Origin: Branchiostoma floridae
Taxonomy: Eukaryota; Chordata; Leptocardii; Amphioxiformes; Branchiostomatidae
Reading direction: 5' to 3'
NCBI RefSeq assembly: GCF_000003815.2
Contig: NC_049980.1
Location: 7,159,699-7,205,712 of the forward strand
Length of the DNA: 46,014 bases
Both the position numbers and the translations under genes were made by a program. This document shows, one piece after another, positions 13,300 to 24,644 of the stretch (the first letter of the stretch is position 1; the number at the start of each line of letters is the position of its first letter). The notes below the pieces were generated by a model. The model was not told the origin of the DNA, searched no databases, and worked only from the letters and a program-made list of their open reading frames with translations.

Positions 13300-13376
13300 T
13301 TATCGTACACGTGTGTGTTCCCTTGCGGGCTCCGGGCATGAGCGTGCACAATAAAGATCCTTATTATCTCTAATCG
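13300..13376 (+). mobile_element. probable retroelement 3' tail
   Basis: A GC-rich phrase (CCTTGCGGGCTCCGGGCATG) is followed within 15 bp by CACAATAAAGATCCTTATTA, which contains a poly(A) signal. The layout is typical of 5'-truncated LINE 3' ends. No reverse-transcriptase coding sequence is attached, so family and type are inferred. Confidence 0.35.
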
Positions 13377-15297
13377 TAGTCAAGCTGCCAAGAGACACAG
13401 GCTGTTAAAGATTGACAAATTAAGTGCATCAAGACAGAACAGCAAACGGCCTTGAGATAGAACTCTGCGGGGTACGTGTGAGTAGTAGGATCCACGCAAG
13501 TGCCGGTAAATGGCTTGCGGATGACGACCCTAAAATGATCATATTATCTCTTCAACAGATACAGCGATACATTACACGCAAAATGATCTCAATGGGGCTA
13601 AACTCTTGTGGAATGATAACACTATTAACATGACAAATCCCATTCATCGCGATAGAATCCCTCGGTGTAGGTGATAAGTTTAATTGCTTGTCTCCACATA
13701 GGGTCCTGTAGAAAAGTTCAATTAGTAATTCTCTCAGCAATGTGTTGATGGCGCTTCACAAAGAAAACAGCGGGGATGGTACTTAAGGCTTTTGCACGTC
13801 CTTGTAGTAATGTAGCAAGAAATTAAGTACACGGATTGGTATGTAGCTATCTTGAAACCCATTACTTTTACGTCTATTCCCTTCACGAAAGTAGTTTATG
13901 ATCATATAGACAGTAAAAGTAATAGCGCATAGTATAATTGGTTTATTGGCCTTATGAGTCGGATTCTCCGTAAGTCGTCCCCGGAAAAATATCAGGTAGG
14001 GCCGCCCGTTCAACACTACCTTCCCCCGGCCTCACGTACGGTCCTAGGCCATCTGTTACATCGATTATACCACAGTTTACGGGCTTAGAAGGTCAGGTTG
14101 GGAGAGCTCGTTTTAACAGTTGACGTGCGAGTGAGGGGTAATGATTTCAAGCACCAAGTCGGGTTTATAGGCACCAATTTCTTCTCTCTGCTTGCTATTT
14201 TTTTGAGATCCAAATTACAAATCAGTTCGTTTGGCGGCGGAAAATAATTAAATACCCTTTATTACTTGAATGTAAGTTAATCTGTGAAGGTAGTCGACAT
14301 TATGGATTTATGAAACAATTTATTTTACATTTTAAATCCGTGCACAGAATAAAGCGCTTACCAACAAGCTTTCTGTCAGTCCTCTGATCCTTTTCAAGTT
14401 GAAATGACTCACATCCAGACCGGAAGTGTGACGTCAGCAATGGGTCAAAGGTGTCTGGAAGTCTGTATCGGCCCCCGTCTTGGTTAGGGAAAATTGATTA
14501 TTTTGTGCGCGGATTTAAAGTGTAAAATTGTATCATATACTTTATTACATTTCTCTTACATTCTTACTTGTCTTTTATTTCCTTGACACTTTTATTGACG
14601 ATGATTAATACTCTCTTCTCAAAAACATAAATACAAATATAGAGAAATTTCATTTGAATAAGAAGACACATCAACATACATTGAAAATGCAAAATGGATA
14701 TCCTCATATACTAGTATTTGCAATCGGTATTCTGTCGTTTGATTCCCCTCAACCATAAACGAGATAACTTCGATAACTCCTATTCATTGGGTATCTTATA
14801 TCGCCAATGTTTTATCACCTGAACGCAGCTGCTATGCCACAGTAAGAAACCGTATGTATGGATTTGTGGCCCGTCTTTTACAATGTATGTACTTAATATG
14901 AAGGATTTGAAACTGCGTCATGGCGTAAGTTTGTTGCGTAATTACGTATCCAGCGTACATACAGTAACAAAACATTTCTTCAGTTCAAGAAAGCCACTAG
15001 CAAGCCTACACCACATAAATATCTACCCCTCTAAGTTTCTTGTCAAATATTTCTTATTTTTCTCAACAAAGAAAAAGCACCAAGACACAGACGTAATGCA
15101 CTCAAGCAAGGAGCTAATACCAATATCAGTGAATATTAAAATTGGCAAAGATAAATCAAGGTACAATATAACAAATTATGCCACAGTATATGAGTTGGGA
15201 ATTTTAGGGTGGAATACAAAGTTTAAAACAGTGTCGTATTCAGATTTGTAAATTTTAGCTTCAAGGGTTTATGTCCAGGAAAGTTCGGTTAGATATA
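13377..15297. other. non-coding, no feature recognised
   Basis: AT-rich. A 122-codon open frame at 14883-15251 is the longest here but has biased AT-rich composition and no motif known to me, so it is not called as a gene. Confidence 0.4.
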
Positions 15298-15471
15298 CAG
15301 TAGAAGCTATTTAATTGCACAACGGATTACTGCACACTTTTGTTAATTGCACTGAATCCCAAAGTCCCATAGTGATGCGGTCCACCTGAATAGCTTCGCT
15401 TTGTTGCACCATCCGGATAATTACACAAAATGTGCTAGCAAATGGGGAGTGCAATTAAACGGCTTCTGCTG
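15298..15471. mobile_element. pogo/Tc1-like MITE with TA target site
   Basis: The ends are inverted copies: CAGTAGAAGCTATTTAATTG at the left and CAATTAAACGGCTTCTGCTG at the right. Each is flanked by TA (15296-15297 and 15472-15473). Length is 174 bp with no coding capacity. A TA duplication and CAGT-type ends fit the Tc1/mariner/pogo group. A second, more diverged copy lies at 37202-37375, next to a ferlin exon; both share CACAACGGAT and ATAATT.CAC internal blocks. Confidence 0.88.
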
Positions 15472-15744
15472 TATAGCGATAAATGTATGTTTGCGTTGAA
15501 GTCAGAATATTTCTGTTGGTTTCTCTGTTGAAGCATACGTGACCCCATGAGAGCATTTCGTACTGCCTGTGTTACTGTTAGTAGTAATTTGGTATAAAAA
15601 AAAAACGAGGCGCGGAAAATGACGGATGACATGTATGAGACGTGACAAAGTAACCTTTGCGTGCGGGTATCCTCGGGGACGGCGGAGGTCATGGCAAGTT
15701 CACGGCAGACGTCATCACCTGTGCCGGTACGCGGCGCCGGGGCA

Positions 15745-15937
15745 GGTGAAGGGAGATCGGGAGGGACGATAGGGGCTAACGGGGCAGGAGGTGATGGAAG
15801 CCGCTTCAGCACCGTGAACAGGGTGGTGTGTCAGGGGACTGGTGAGGGGGAGATCGGGAGGGACGATAGGGGCTAACGGGGCAGGAGGTGAGGGAAGCCG
15901 CTTCAGCACCGTGAACAGGGCGGTGTGTCAGGGGACT
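15745..15937. repeat. two-copy tandem duplication, 96-97-bp unit
   Basis: GAGATCGGGAGGGACGATAG followed by GGGCTAACGGGGCAGGAGGT and a CCGCTTCAGCACCGTGAACA block is present twice (15745-15840 and 15841-15937) with only a few differences. Opposed open frames on both strands are a by-product of the GC-rich repeat. Confidence 0.95.
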
Positions 15938-16124
15938 GTGTCTGATTGGACACAGTACTTACACCTAGTCTCTACCAGCTACGCTGGCAGAATAATATAT
16001 ATTCTTAATTTGCTTTTGGACGGACGAGGACAATAAGGCACTGAACTCAAGTTAGTAACTTGTATTAACAGTGCCACATACACAATTCAGACAGAAAGTA
16101 AAGGTAGTATTTCCTTCCCGACCG

Positions 16125-16255
16125 AAGTTAGGTACCCATTTTCACACCTGGGTGAAGTGAGGAAGGTCGTGTTAAGTGCCTTTCCCAAGAGCACAAAATC
16201 GGGGGCACTCAGGACCTCTAGATTCCGATCGGAACGCTCTACCAGGTATGCCACA
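16125..16255. mobile_element. SINE-like repeat fragment
   Basis: The block 'AAGTGCCTTTCCCAAGAGCAC ... GGGCACTCAGGACCTCTAGA...TTCCGATCGGAACG' matches 33850-33915 in wording and order. The CCCAAGAGCAC and GGAATC phrases are common in dispersed tRNA-related repeats of chordates. Family assignment is inference. Confidence 0.5.
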
Positions 16256-17800
16256 CACGACGCCACAAGAATCAGAATAATTTGCCAGGGGAGTTCAGCT
16301 ACCAGAGGAAATGGTCGGCCGCTTCGGAGGGGGAACACGCTTATTTCTTTCCCGAATTCTACGATCCCGTACCCCCGTAGAAAAGCCTGGTGGGGCCTAA
16401 CTTACACTACCATGTAGAAGTCCAAAACACTAAAAAAATTTCAAGTCGTGCATTCAAGTAGTAATAGAGTTGTCAACCCAGGATTGAGGTGGTGGAAAAT
16501 AAGCTTTGCTCCGGAACTATCGTAGACTGTAACTCGTTGCCAAGACGAACTGTGGAGGATTGCTCGTTAGTACGCATGCAGCTAGATGTGAAAAGGTTAA
16601 ATGTGACGGGTCGTTTGATCAGTGTATTCTATTAGTAACCAGTGTGCATACGAAGCTGGTTTGTAATGCTGAAAGGCAATTATAAAGGCTATAGAGTTAC
16701 AGATAAAGAAGCCGGCTATACTGCGTTTCGATCTTGCATAGTTGACACCGGAGAAACTTAACACCTCTTGTTGGACCTCAAAGAGAAACTACAGAAATAG
16801 GTTCGAAAGAAAATCAATATTTGTTAGGATACGAAATTTTTGGTAGCTTTGCTTCTTGTATGCAATGCTGTAGTTTTTTGGCGACGCCTCATGGGCTAGC
16901 CTAATTATCATATCAAGGAAATATCCCACAGGGTATGGCTGAAATCTTAAACAGACAGGAGAATGTCGACAAGCTTCCAAGGACATATGAAAGTTGAATC
17001 TCTGACTAAAAATTAATTTTTACGCGTTCACAATACTATACTAGAAAAACCCCTTCCAACCCATATTTCTAAAATCACATCACATAGAGACGAGAAGAAG
17101 CCGTACGTATCACTAGAAAAAGGAGTGGGCCCAGAAACGACCCCTGTGGAACACCTGCATCAATCGGTAGCCAGCTGGAACATTAATGACAAGGCGCGAT
17201 CAGTTTTCAGTAAAACGTGTTTTAGACTAGCGTTGGAAGTTCTGTACTCCTTTTGCAACTTTTATATTTGTTTGCCCGTGCATATCCCAGCAGCTATAGG
17301 ACATCACTATACAACATAAACCATAATTCATTCAAAAAACGCGTTGTGGGTTTGGCGCCACTACGGATCGCCAAGGGGGTTCCTTACGCAAGTCTACGAA
17401 AGGGCAAAGCCTAACTCATTCACATGCCCCAGACCAGTCCCTCCTTATCAAGCCTGGTACACTAAATCCCCTGTCTGATGTTCAAATACCTAGTCATGAT
17501 GTAGGCTTACTCCCTGCCTTTGGCCTGGTACAGTGTGGCTACTGAATATGTCACAATAAAGCCCACATATAACACGCTTCAGAAGGGATGTGTTCCTAGA
17601 CAGATATGGAAGTATAAATCTTTCTTCTGATTCAAAATTGTCAAGAGTTTCAAGAATGAAATTTCTGTCTCACACCTCTTAATCAAACTGGCAATCAGAC
17701 GATTCTCTTCATAAGTTGAGCTCCTATTGTGTTTTAAAAATAGCAATGATTACAATGTATATGAACAAGACGATAAGATTTTTGTGATGTTGTTATTTGT
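16256..17800. other. non-coding, no feature recognised
   Basis: No supported exon, RNA gene or element boundary was seen. Confidence 0.4.
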
Positions 17801-17804
17801 ATAA

Positions 17805-17882
17805 TCAAAGGTGCTCAATTCAGCCGTCGGCTGCTATGTACCTGGTTGATAGAGATTAATAATCCTTTCATTCATTCATTCA
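17805..17882 (+). mobile_element. probable LINE 3' tail ending in CATT repeats
   Basis: The phrase CAGCCGTCGGCTGCTATGTA then CCTGGTTGATAGAGATTAAT ends in an (ATTC)n run at 17866-17880. A short unique 3' end followed by a simple tandem tail is the usual mark of CR1/L2-type non-LTR elements. The coding part is missing. Confidence 0.5.
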
Positions 17883-18239
17883 AATGTCAGCAATCTCGGC
17901 AACCATAAACACTCCGGATCCACACGCTACTAATCGTGTGGTGTTCCCTTTATTTTCACATGCACGCAGTATAACGTCGCTGATCCTTTCATAATTGCTT
18001 TTTCATCTTCGCTCACCAAGTTTGGTTCTGATTTATTACCCCTTGCCCTCGGCAAAGTAGTCCACCTGATACTTCATCCGTGTAGCATACACCATCAGGT
18101 GAACCGGCGTGCGCTGCATGGAATGAGTTTCCTGGTTAGGGGCCCTCTCTCTTGCCTGCGAGCAGACGCATACAGATTGCCTCGTTATTTTGTGTTTGCG
18201 TCAGAAAAAGCGTCAGAATGCGGATGTCGCTGCTTCTAT

Positions 18240-18345
18240 GTTTGTAGTAAATTTGTATGCATGCATGCGCTGTATGTGTCTCTATGTGTGTGTGTTTTTC
18301 TCTCTGCTTATGTGTGTGTGCGTAAGTGCTTGTGTGCCTAGGCGC
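18240..18345 (+). repeat. TG-rich low-complexity tract
   Basis: Runs of TGTGTG, mixed with GCATGCATGC and CTGCTTATGTGTGTGTGCGT. A similar TG/CG tract lies at 18545-18597. No coding signal. Confidence 0.7.
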
Positions 18346-18544
18346 TAGTGGGGCTTACATAGAATAACTTTATTGCAAGCAATTGTACGCGCTACAATGT
18401 ATGGCAACAATTATTACACAAAGTACAAAATTAAGGTATAGAATAAAGCTTAACATCCTAGTTAATGTAACAATAAGGGCTAGCATAATTCTTTGACATA
18501 GTATTACAATGTTAGTTATTTCTTCTAATACCAAACAGTATTTA

Positions 18545-18597
18545 TGTGTGCGTGTGTGTGTGTGAGTGTGTGCGCGCGTTACTATTGTGTGTGTAAA
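18545..18597 (+). repeat. TG/CG dinucleotide repeat
   Basis: An imperfect (TG)n tract passing through TGTGTGCGCGCG. It can form alternating purine-pyrimidine structure. Confidence 0.85.
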
Positions 18598-19000
18598 ACG
18601 TCAAAGTTATGAAGACACAAAAAAAAAACAGTTTCTAAACTTGACACTTGACAGTCTATTCTTTATTAGAACTACATCTATAGGGTTTCTTAGCTACGGG
18701 GCCATTGGTGATCTAAACATCTTAGCGAAGCTTGAAGGTAGTATTACAGAAACAGTGCTATATTACAGTACGTGCAAGGGGGTCTGTAGCCCAACCGTCT
18801 TCGCCATACTCTTTACAGCGAGTTACACGGAGAAAAATGAACGGGAGTCGTCCCTCAGATTCCAGGTCGTTTCACACTACGTAGTAGGCCATTAGTACTG
18901 TCAAATCTCCCCGAATCGGCGGATGTGGAAGTGGGACTGATCACACCCTGGTCTCCATGAATCACTGCTCCCTGAGGGGTGATACGCCACTGGGAAGATA

Positions 19001-19485
19001 AGGTCCATAGAATTGAAACAGAACCTCTTAAGACTATGGATTGCGAATAGGTTACTTCAAGTTTTTTCTTGGAATAGTAGGTGTGTAAGACGTGGACTGC
19101 ATGCAAAGTGATTTGCACTTTTCTTGTTGGTAACTTACTAACTTTTACTGTCTTCTCTGTAATCAAAGGTCCATGAAATTGAAACAGAACCTCTTAAGAC
19201 TATGTAACACGTTACTTCTTCAAGTTCTTGGAACAGTAGGTGTGTAAAACGTGGACTGAATGCATAGCGATCTGCACTTTTCTTGTTGGTAACGTACTAA
19301 CTTTTCCAGTCTTCTCTGTAATTAAAGGTCCATGGAATTAAACAGAACCTCTAAAGACTATGTAACACGTTACTTCAAGTTCTTGGAAAAGTAGGTGTGT
19401 AAGACGTGAACTGCATACATAGCGATCTGCACTTTTCTTGGTAATTTACTCACTTGCTGTCTTCTCTATAATTAAAAAGAACATT
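19001..19485. repeat. three-copy tandem repeat, ~160-bp unit
   Basis: AAGGTCCATRGAATTGAAAC marks units starting near 19001, 19167 and 19326. Each continues with ACAGAACCTCTTAAGACTAT, TTACTTC...TTCTTGGAA, GTAGGTGTGTAAGACGTGGA and CTTTTCTTG...CTGTCTTCTCTGTAAT. The third copy is truncated. Periods are about 166 and 159 bp. No coding content. Confidence 0.92.
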
Positions 19486-19855
19486 TCTGTCATGACTACA
19501 TAAACTACAAATTGAACATACAAAAATAGGCTTCATCTTCCAACTAAGTCAAAGTAACAAAAGAAAAAAACTGACAGATACTTAGGTTGCTCCAGAGGAA
19601 CATAGCCGTCTAGAACTTTTTCCTTGTAGTTTTAGTTTTAGAGGTAGACTTCATTTACATGCACAACAACATCTTCGTTCCTTGCTAATATTATATATGT
19701 CATATTTTTGGTGGGCGTTGTCAGATCATCTACTTGTAAACCTTCAGGTATCCTATAATGTATTAGAGCTGGGATTTCTTTTACTTTGCAAGTCTGCCCG
19801 GCGCCAATTCTGTTTATAGACCTAATGAATGCGGTAGACTGTGAACTTCGCATCT

Positions 19856-20200
19856 TTCTTAGGGGCAGCCCTAAATGTCAGTGCAATAATATTCACATTT
19901 TGGGACGTCTCTCGGATAGGACGTTAAATGGAGGTCCTGTGTTTGAGGAGAGCCACACCTCCGAGAATGTTAAAGAACCTACTATTACTTATCGAAAACA
20001 GTTGGAACGGTAGGGGTTTTCCCCGTTTTAGTCATATTTCTTAGGGGCAGCCCTAAAATAAATGTCAGTGCAATAATATTCACAATATTCACAGTTAGGG
20101 ACGTCCCTTGGATAGGACGTTAAATGGAGGTCCTGAGAGCCACATCTTGAGCACAATAAGGAACCTATTATACTTATCGAAAGTAGTAGGGGTCCTTGGT
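19856..20200. repeat. two-copy tandem duplication, 182-bp unit
   Basis: TTCTTAGGGGCAGCCCTAAA starts at 19856 and 20038. Both copies carry TGTCAGTGCAATAATATTCA and GATAGGACGTTAAATGGAGG, then TCCTG, and an AAGAACCTAYTA...ACTTATCGAAA end. The 'GGACGTTAAA...GGTCCTG...GAGAGCCACA' wording resembles a dispersed invertebrate repeat, so the unit may itself be a mobile fragment. Confidence 0.85.
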
Positions 20201-20553
20201 TTAGTGATTCAAAACCACCAGGGTCCAAGTAGGATACCTTCCCGAACAGCCTTTGTAATCTGTACTTCTTCTATTTGGCCAGTTAGTCCTTACTCTTAGT
20301 GAGTCGTGCTTGTCTCAATCATGATGTTTCTGATTTAAGGAAAAGATCTAGAGCTGCTGTTTTAGTTCTATCACGTAGTTGGGTGCCTAAAAGTGGCCTC
20401 GCGGCCTTGCATAGAACAAACTCGTTTAAGCTACCTGCTCAGTTTGTGTTTGTAACTCCAGATTGAAGAGCTTTTCGTGGTAAAAAGATTATACAGAGTA
20501 GCTCCAGAAGCTACCTACGATGGTTAACAAAATGGGCATTTACATCGAATTCA

Positions 20554-20653
20554 NNNNNNNNNNNNNNNNNNNNNNNNNNNNNNNNNNNNNNNNNNNNNNN
20601 NNNNNNNNNNNNNNNNNNNNNNNNNNNNNNNNNNNNNNNNNNNNNNNNNNNNN
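20554..20653. other. assembly gap of 100 N
   Basis: Exactly 100 unknown bases, usually a placeholder of unknown true length. The CpG-rich left region ends close to this join. Confidence 0.99.
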
Positions 20654-20882
20654 GGTACCGTTATCGTGCTAGATTGGCCCCGAACGGTGCCATTGTGAAG
20701 CAACTCGTGCAATATACTACCCACGGGGAAGGGAGCAGCACGCTTTGTTGGTCAGGCTCAACAGCAACAAAAAGTTAATCACCAAGGCCATAACTAGATG
20801 AAATGGCCTTCTTGTTAACATTGCATCATGACAGTGCATCAAGCAGAAAGTTTACTGTCAACTGCCACCTGTCATGCCTCTA

Positions 20883-21348
20883 CAGTCAAACCTGTACAAG
20901 TATCAACTCTACATAAGGACCACATAGCCATTGATATACAGTCAAACCTGTACAAGTAACCACCTCTACATAGAACCACCTGGCCATAGATATACAGTCA
21001 AACCTGTACAAGTAACCAACTCTACATAAGGACCACCGGGCCATTGATATACAGTCAAACTTGTACAAGTAACAACCTCTACATAAGGACAACCTGACCA
21101 TTGATATAGTCTGTCAAACCTGTACAAGTAACCACCTCTACATTAGGACCACCAGGCCATTGATATACAGTCAAACCTGTACAAGTGACCACCTCTACAT
21201 AAGGGTCACCTGACCAATCTGACCAGTTTTTGATGGTCCCTCAGCTCTTTTTCCCTTTAATAGCCAAAATATTAAGAATCTGACCACTTGTCCCCACAAA
21301 TGAGGTTTTATCGGTCCTCTGAGTGGTCTTCATGTGCAGTTTTGACTG
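20883..21348. mobile_element. MITE with TA ends and internal 56-59-bp array
   Basis: The element starts CAGTCAAACCTGTACAAG and ends GCAGTTTTGACTG, its inverted partner, with TA on both sides (20881-20882 and 21349-21350). The left half is an array of six units starting at 20883, 20939, 20995, 21052, about 21111 and 21168. Each reads CAGTCAAACCTGTACAAGTA, then accacCTCTACATAAGGACC and CATTGATATA. The unique right half (about 21215-21348) is related to 35605-35745. The TA flanks and CAGTCAAA ends suggest a pogo/Tc1-like origin. Confidence 0.85.
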
Positions 21349-21892
21349 TACCTTGTTTGAGTTTTTTTTAGTTTGAGCTTGTTCAGGTCCAAAGTAGTTC
21401 GCAGAAGAAATATGCTACAGGATTAGCGTTAATTACACTCGTATGTCACAGCAACAAACTCAGACCTCTTTAATGTGGGTTCTGACATGGCAGTATTTCA
21501 GATGTAATTGTAAAAAGTCTGTTGGCTAGACCCCTGTGACTCCAGTCATATAAAATCATCGTAAGAGGGGATATGCACAATTGTGCTAGCTTTAGTCCTT
21601 AGATTCTGTCAAAGGAACGTTCAACATCAGAGAATGGTATGGTGGATTTTTATCGTGGATACTTTTATTGAAAAATATGAGTCAATGCCATAAACACAGA
21701 GGCTTACTGTAACAGATATAGCACCTGATCTCTAAGTCGTAAAGCCACAGAAAAAAAGGCCATTACCCAAGCTTTATGTCAGCTCTACTAAAACCTACAG
21801 AGAGTTTTCTGCCTACCCCGGGGAGCCTGTACCTGCTAAGCCAAAGCCGCAGGGACGTGATGAAATATTTCATGACAGTGTTTGGCCTTTAG
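21349..21892. other. non-coding, no feature recognised
   Basis: No supported gene part or repeat boundary. Confidence 0.4.
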
Positions 21893-22055
21893 TCTGACCC
21901 TGTACGTCGCTGACGTCAATGCAAGTTGCCAAGTCACGAAGTGTGAAGACGTCGGAAATTGGTTCGTGGATGTAGTCATACCCAGCATACATCTACAAAG
22001 GGAGGAAAGCACGAACTTGGTCAAAGTGTCATTGCACGCTACATTTATGATTGAT
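21893..22055 (+). CDS. candidate internal exon, product unknown
   Basis: Open for 54 codons between an AG preceded by GTTTGGCCTTT and a consensus donor GAT/GTAAGT. The reading (LTLYVADVNASCQV..., ending HATFMID) has balanced amino-acid use. CpG is dense here (about ten) although the flanks are nearly CpG-free, which fits coding constraint. The exon ends in phase 0, whereas the piece at 23789 needs two bases from its predecessor. If both belong to one gene, another exon lies between. No protein family is recognised. An overlapping minus-strand frame is also open, so the call is weak. Confidence 0.3.
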
Positions 22056-22518
22056 GTAAGTTAAATCTACTTTAAAAGTTAGCAATGTTATGTTTTTATT
22101 TCAATATTTGCTATATAGTAATATTCATTGATAATTTTACAACCAGCGGCCTACTTTATCACTTTACTGGCCTTCATAAAAGTTTAGTGCTGTCTCAGAA
22201 CAGTTGGATACACAGTGGAACAATTTAGCATTTACTGAATGAGCCACCCTGGAAACAGATAAGGAATCAGAATAAATGGTATGCTATGTGTTACTCAAAC
22301 TTAACTCGAGATCTTATTCCTGGAGAAATGCCAACATCTAAAGCAAGACAAGTCCAAGAACACATCATGCATTCTCATGATCCCTGACATTAGTTCACCT
22401 TTATCCGTGGGGTAACCTATATCTGTTGTGTTGATAAACAGGGTATCTAAGGATTTCAAATTCCCGGACAGCGGTTTAAAACTGGAATATTTTCAGTTTG
22501 AAAACACCGTCCTTCTAC

Positions 22519-22608
22519 TTGATATTCCCACAAATACCTCGTTTTTACATGTATATTCCCACAAATACCTCGTTTTTATTATTTCCCACAAATACCTCGT
22601 TTTTAAAA
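22519..22608. repeat. three-copy short tandem repeat
   Basis: CCCACAAATACCTCGTTTTT occurs three times with 5-10 bp spacers (TACATGTATATT, ATTATTT). Short open frames on both strands come from this repeat. Confidence 0.9.
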
Positions 22609-23788
22609 AGAATGGAATCCGATATAGGTTACCCTGCGGATAAAGTTGAACTAGCGTTACATGTTGGCTATGGCATACATGTAGGAGTGCTAAGTTGTAT
22701 GCTGAAAGAACAATGTATGTGTAGCTTAAAAGTTTCAATCCCTGTGGAGAGCACTGATTAACAACATGACAGGTATTGCATAAGACCCCTCTCCATATTT
22801 AATGAGAGAAGTCTAAAGCCTTTTACCAAGTTATAACACAGACACGAAAATCACATTACTTGCAGGAAGTACGCTGCAAGCAAATCAGCGGGGAATAATG
22901 TCAGCTTTGATACTGTCAAACCGAATCTTGCATACTCGACAGTCATTGCCTCACAATGGGATACTAATTCCTGAAAAATGACAGCTCGGAATTAACACTT
23001 TCTGTATCATCCCCGATGAGAAGACTTTTTAATCAGCCCTGTACCTTAGAGGGCTACGAGGGCAACATTAGGAAAGCATCGATGTTCTGAAATCATATTT
23101 GACAAGTGGAAAATGACAGATCATAAATGCTGTACAGGAATTTGCGTTTGTTCAACTCATACAGAGGTTAGGGATGACATTGAGATGTGTCATGTTCTTC
23201 ATCCAAAATTCCAATTAGAAAAGTTTTCCACCATGCAAACCTCATTGTTGATGACATAATTAAGTTTGATACAGCCTGAACAGGAGATGCTTCACAAAGC
23301 TCAACTGGAGAGGATTTGTTTCCCTTTGTAGCAATCCTTTTACCTGGAAAGTCTGAAAAGGGGATCACATTCAAGTATTGGAATTAGACAGAGAAAGATG
23401 TATTACTGGTACTCCAAGGAGATACAGTAACTTTTCATTGGGATTTGGCAAAGTCAAGAAGAAAAGATTCAGAAAGTGAATGATGATATATGATGTACAA
23501 TAAAGATTTTATGACTCAGCCATGTTAACTCTCTATTTCTTGATCCGGTTCTAAACTGGGATTTGGTTTGTACGTACAATGTAGGTGAAGAAGAGGACAC
23601 TATGATTGAGGATCAATAAGGTTTCATTTCCTTTATCAACTTTTTACTAGGTTTTTCAAGGTTACACTTTACTGGCCTTCCTACTCCGGATGGGAGTCAT
23701 TATGATCATTAAGACAGTTAATCATGTTCTTTGAGAACTTTTTGTGTAGTTGCATATCGCAGCAACTTACTGCATTTTTTTGTTCCAG
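22609..23788. other. non-coding or unresolved
   Basis: Several 20-30-codon open stretches follow AG sites (for example 23167-23260 and 23387-23480), but none has a matching donor in a frame compatible with its neighbours. An upstream exon for the 23789-25666 gene may hide here. Confidence 0.3.
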
Positions 23789-23848
23789 GAGAAACTTATT
23801 ACCAGAGTTACCGTATGTCAAAATGCACCGTCAAAATCCTGATAAAAA
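23789..23848 (+). CDS. candidate exon A of unidentified gene
   Basis: Follows a strong acceptor (TGCATTTTTTTGTTCCAG) and ends at a GTAACT donor. Read with a two-base carry-in it gives RNLLPELPYVKMHRQNPDKK, where the last lysine codon is completed by exon B. The intron to exon B would be only 50 nt, very short but bounded by a clear TTTTTTGTCTCAG acceptor. An alternative frame reads straight through A, the supposed intron and B, but would then hit a stop six codons into exon C. The spliced reading looks more protein-like. The product is not recognised. Confidence 0.42.
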
Positions 23849-23898
23849 GTAACTCGATGAATGTCATGTTAACAAAATTGTCCTCTTTTTTGTCTCAG

Positions 23899-23953
23899 GT
23901 CCAAGCCTACTCCTGTGATCGAGACCGGATCACAGAAAGCACAAGACTTCCAG
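23899..23953 (+). CDS. candidate exon B of unidentified gene
   Basis: A 55-nt piece between TTTTTTGTCTCAG and a consensus CAG/GTAAGT donor. It completes the lysine codon from exon A and reads SKPTPVIETGSQKAQDFQ, a polar stretch without a known motif. It ends in phase 0, matching exon C. Both splice sites are close to consensus, which is the main support. Confidence 0.5.
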
Positions 23954-24415
23954 GTAAGTTAACTCTCAGATATAACTCTATAACACACATGACAAGAAAT
24001 ATTTACTGTGCATAATCTTCTTCATAGACTGTAACTACACATACTTGTACATTAAATGCCATCCAAAGTTGTCATCAAGGTGTATGCTTATATGTACATT
24101 GTATGAGTATACACTAAACAAAACGTGAAAGTATATTTTGAGTTACAATCTTCAAATGAGGGCATTTGTATTGAAGAAAGACTTACGCAGAATCTGATAT
24201 GTCTGTAAAGAAGATGCACATTTTGAGTGAAAGGGAATACTTGGATGTGAATGGATGTGTGACACTGTCATCATCATCATCAGCTGACAATGTGTGCTTA
24301 CACACGACAGGGTCTTGTCATACACACACGACACTGTAGGATCTGCTGCGGATCCACTTGCATTGCACGCGGGTTCATCAGACTGTAGTGGATCACCATA
24401 CGCTATGCAACAGCA

Positions 24416-24494
24416 ATGCACTATGCTACTGCACTGCGCTATTCTACTGCATGTGTTATGCTACTGAATGTGTATGCTAATGCATGTGATATGC
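24416..24494 (+). repeat. ATGCTACTGCA-type simple repeat at a contig edge
   Basis: Loose repetition of CTATGCTACTGC, ATTCTACTGCATGTG and TATGCTACTGAATGTG runs into the N gap at 24495. The assembly probably broke because of this repeat. Confidence 0.75.
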
Positions 24495-24594
24495 NNNNNN
24501 NNNNNNNNNNNNNNNNNNNNNNNNNNNNNNNNNNNNNNNNNNNNNNNNNNNNNNNNNNNNNNNNNNNNNNNNNNNNNNNNNNNNNNNNNNNNNN
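24495..24594. other. assembly gap of 100 N
   Basis: Exactly 100 unknown bases, a placeholder of unknown real size. It lies in the putative intron between candidate exons B and C, so that intron length is uncertain. Confidence 0.99.
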
Positions 24595-24613
24595 ATTGGT
24601 AGGCTCACACTTT

Positions 24614-24644
24614 GGTAGGTGCTGCAAGGAAGCAGCACCCTACC
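24614..24644. other. hairpin-forming inverted repeat
   Basis: GGTAGGTGCTGC and GCAGCACCCTACC are nearly perfect inverted copies separated by a 6-bp loop (AAGGAA). A stem of about 12 bp could form. Too short to be called a pre-miRNA without expression evidence. Confidence 0.6.

Noticed and set aside
14883-15251. 122-codon plus-strand frame
   Set aside because: AT-driven composition, no recognised motif, no promoter or splice evidence. A frame of this length is possible by chance in 46 kb of AT-rich DNA.
20886-21101. 71-codon minus-strand repetitive frame
   Set aside because: It is the translation of the 56-59-bp array inside a MITE.
24614-24644. Hairpin as a microRNA precursor
   Set aside because: The stem is about 12 bp, shorter than the roughly 22+ bp needed for a pre-miRNA.
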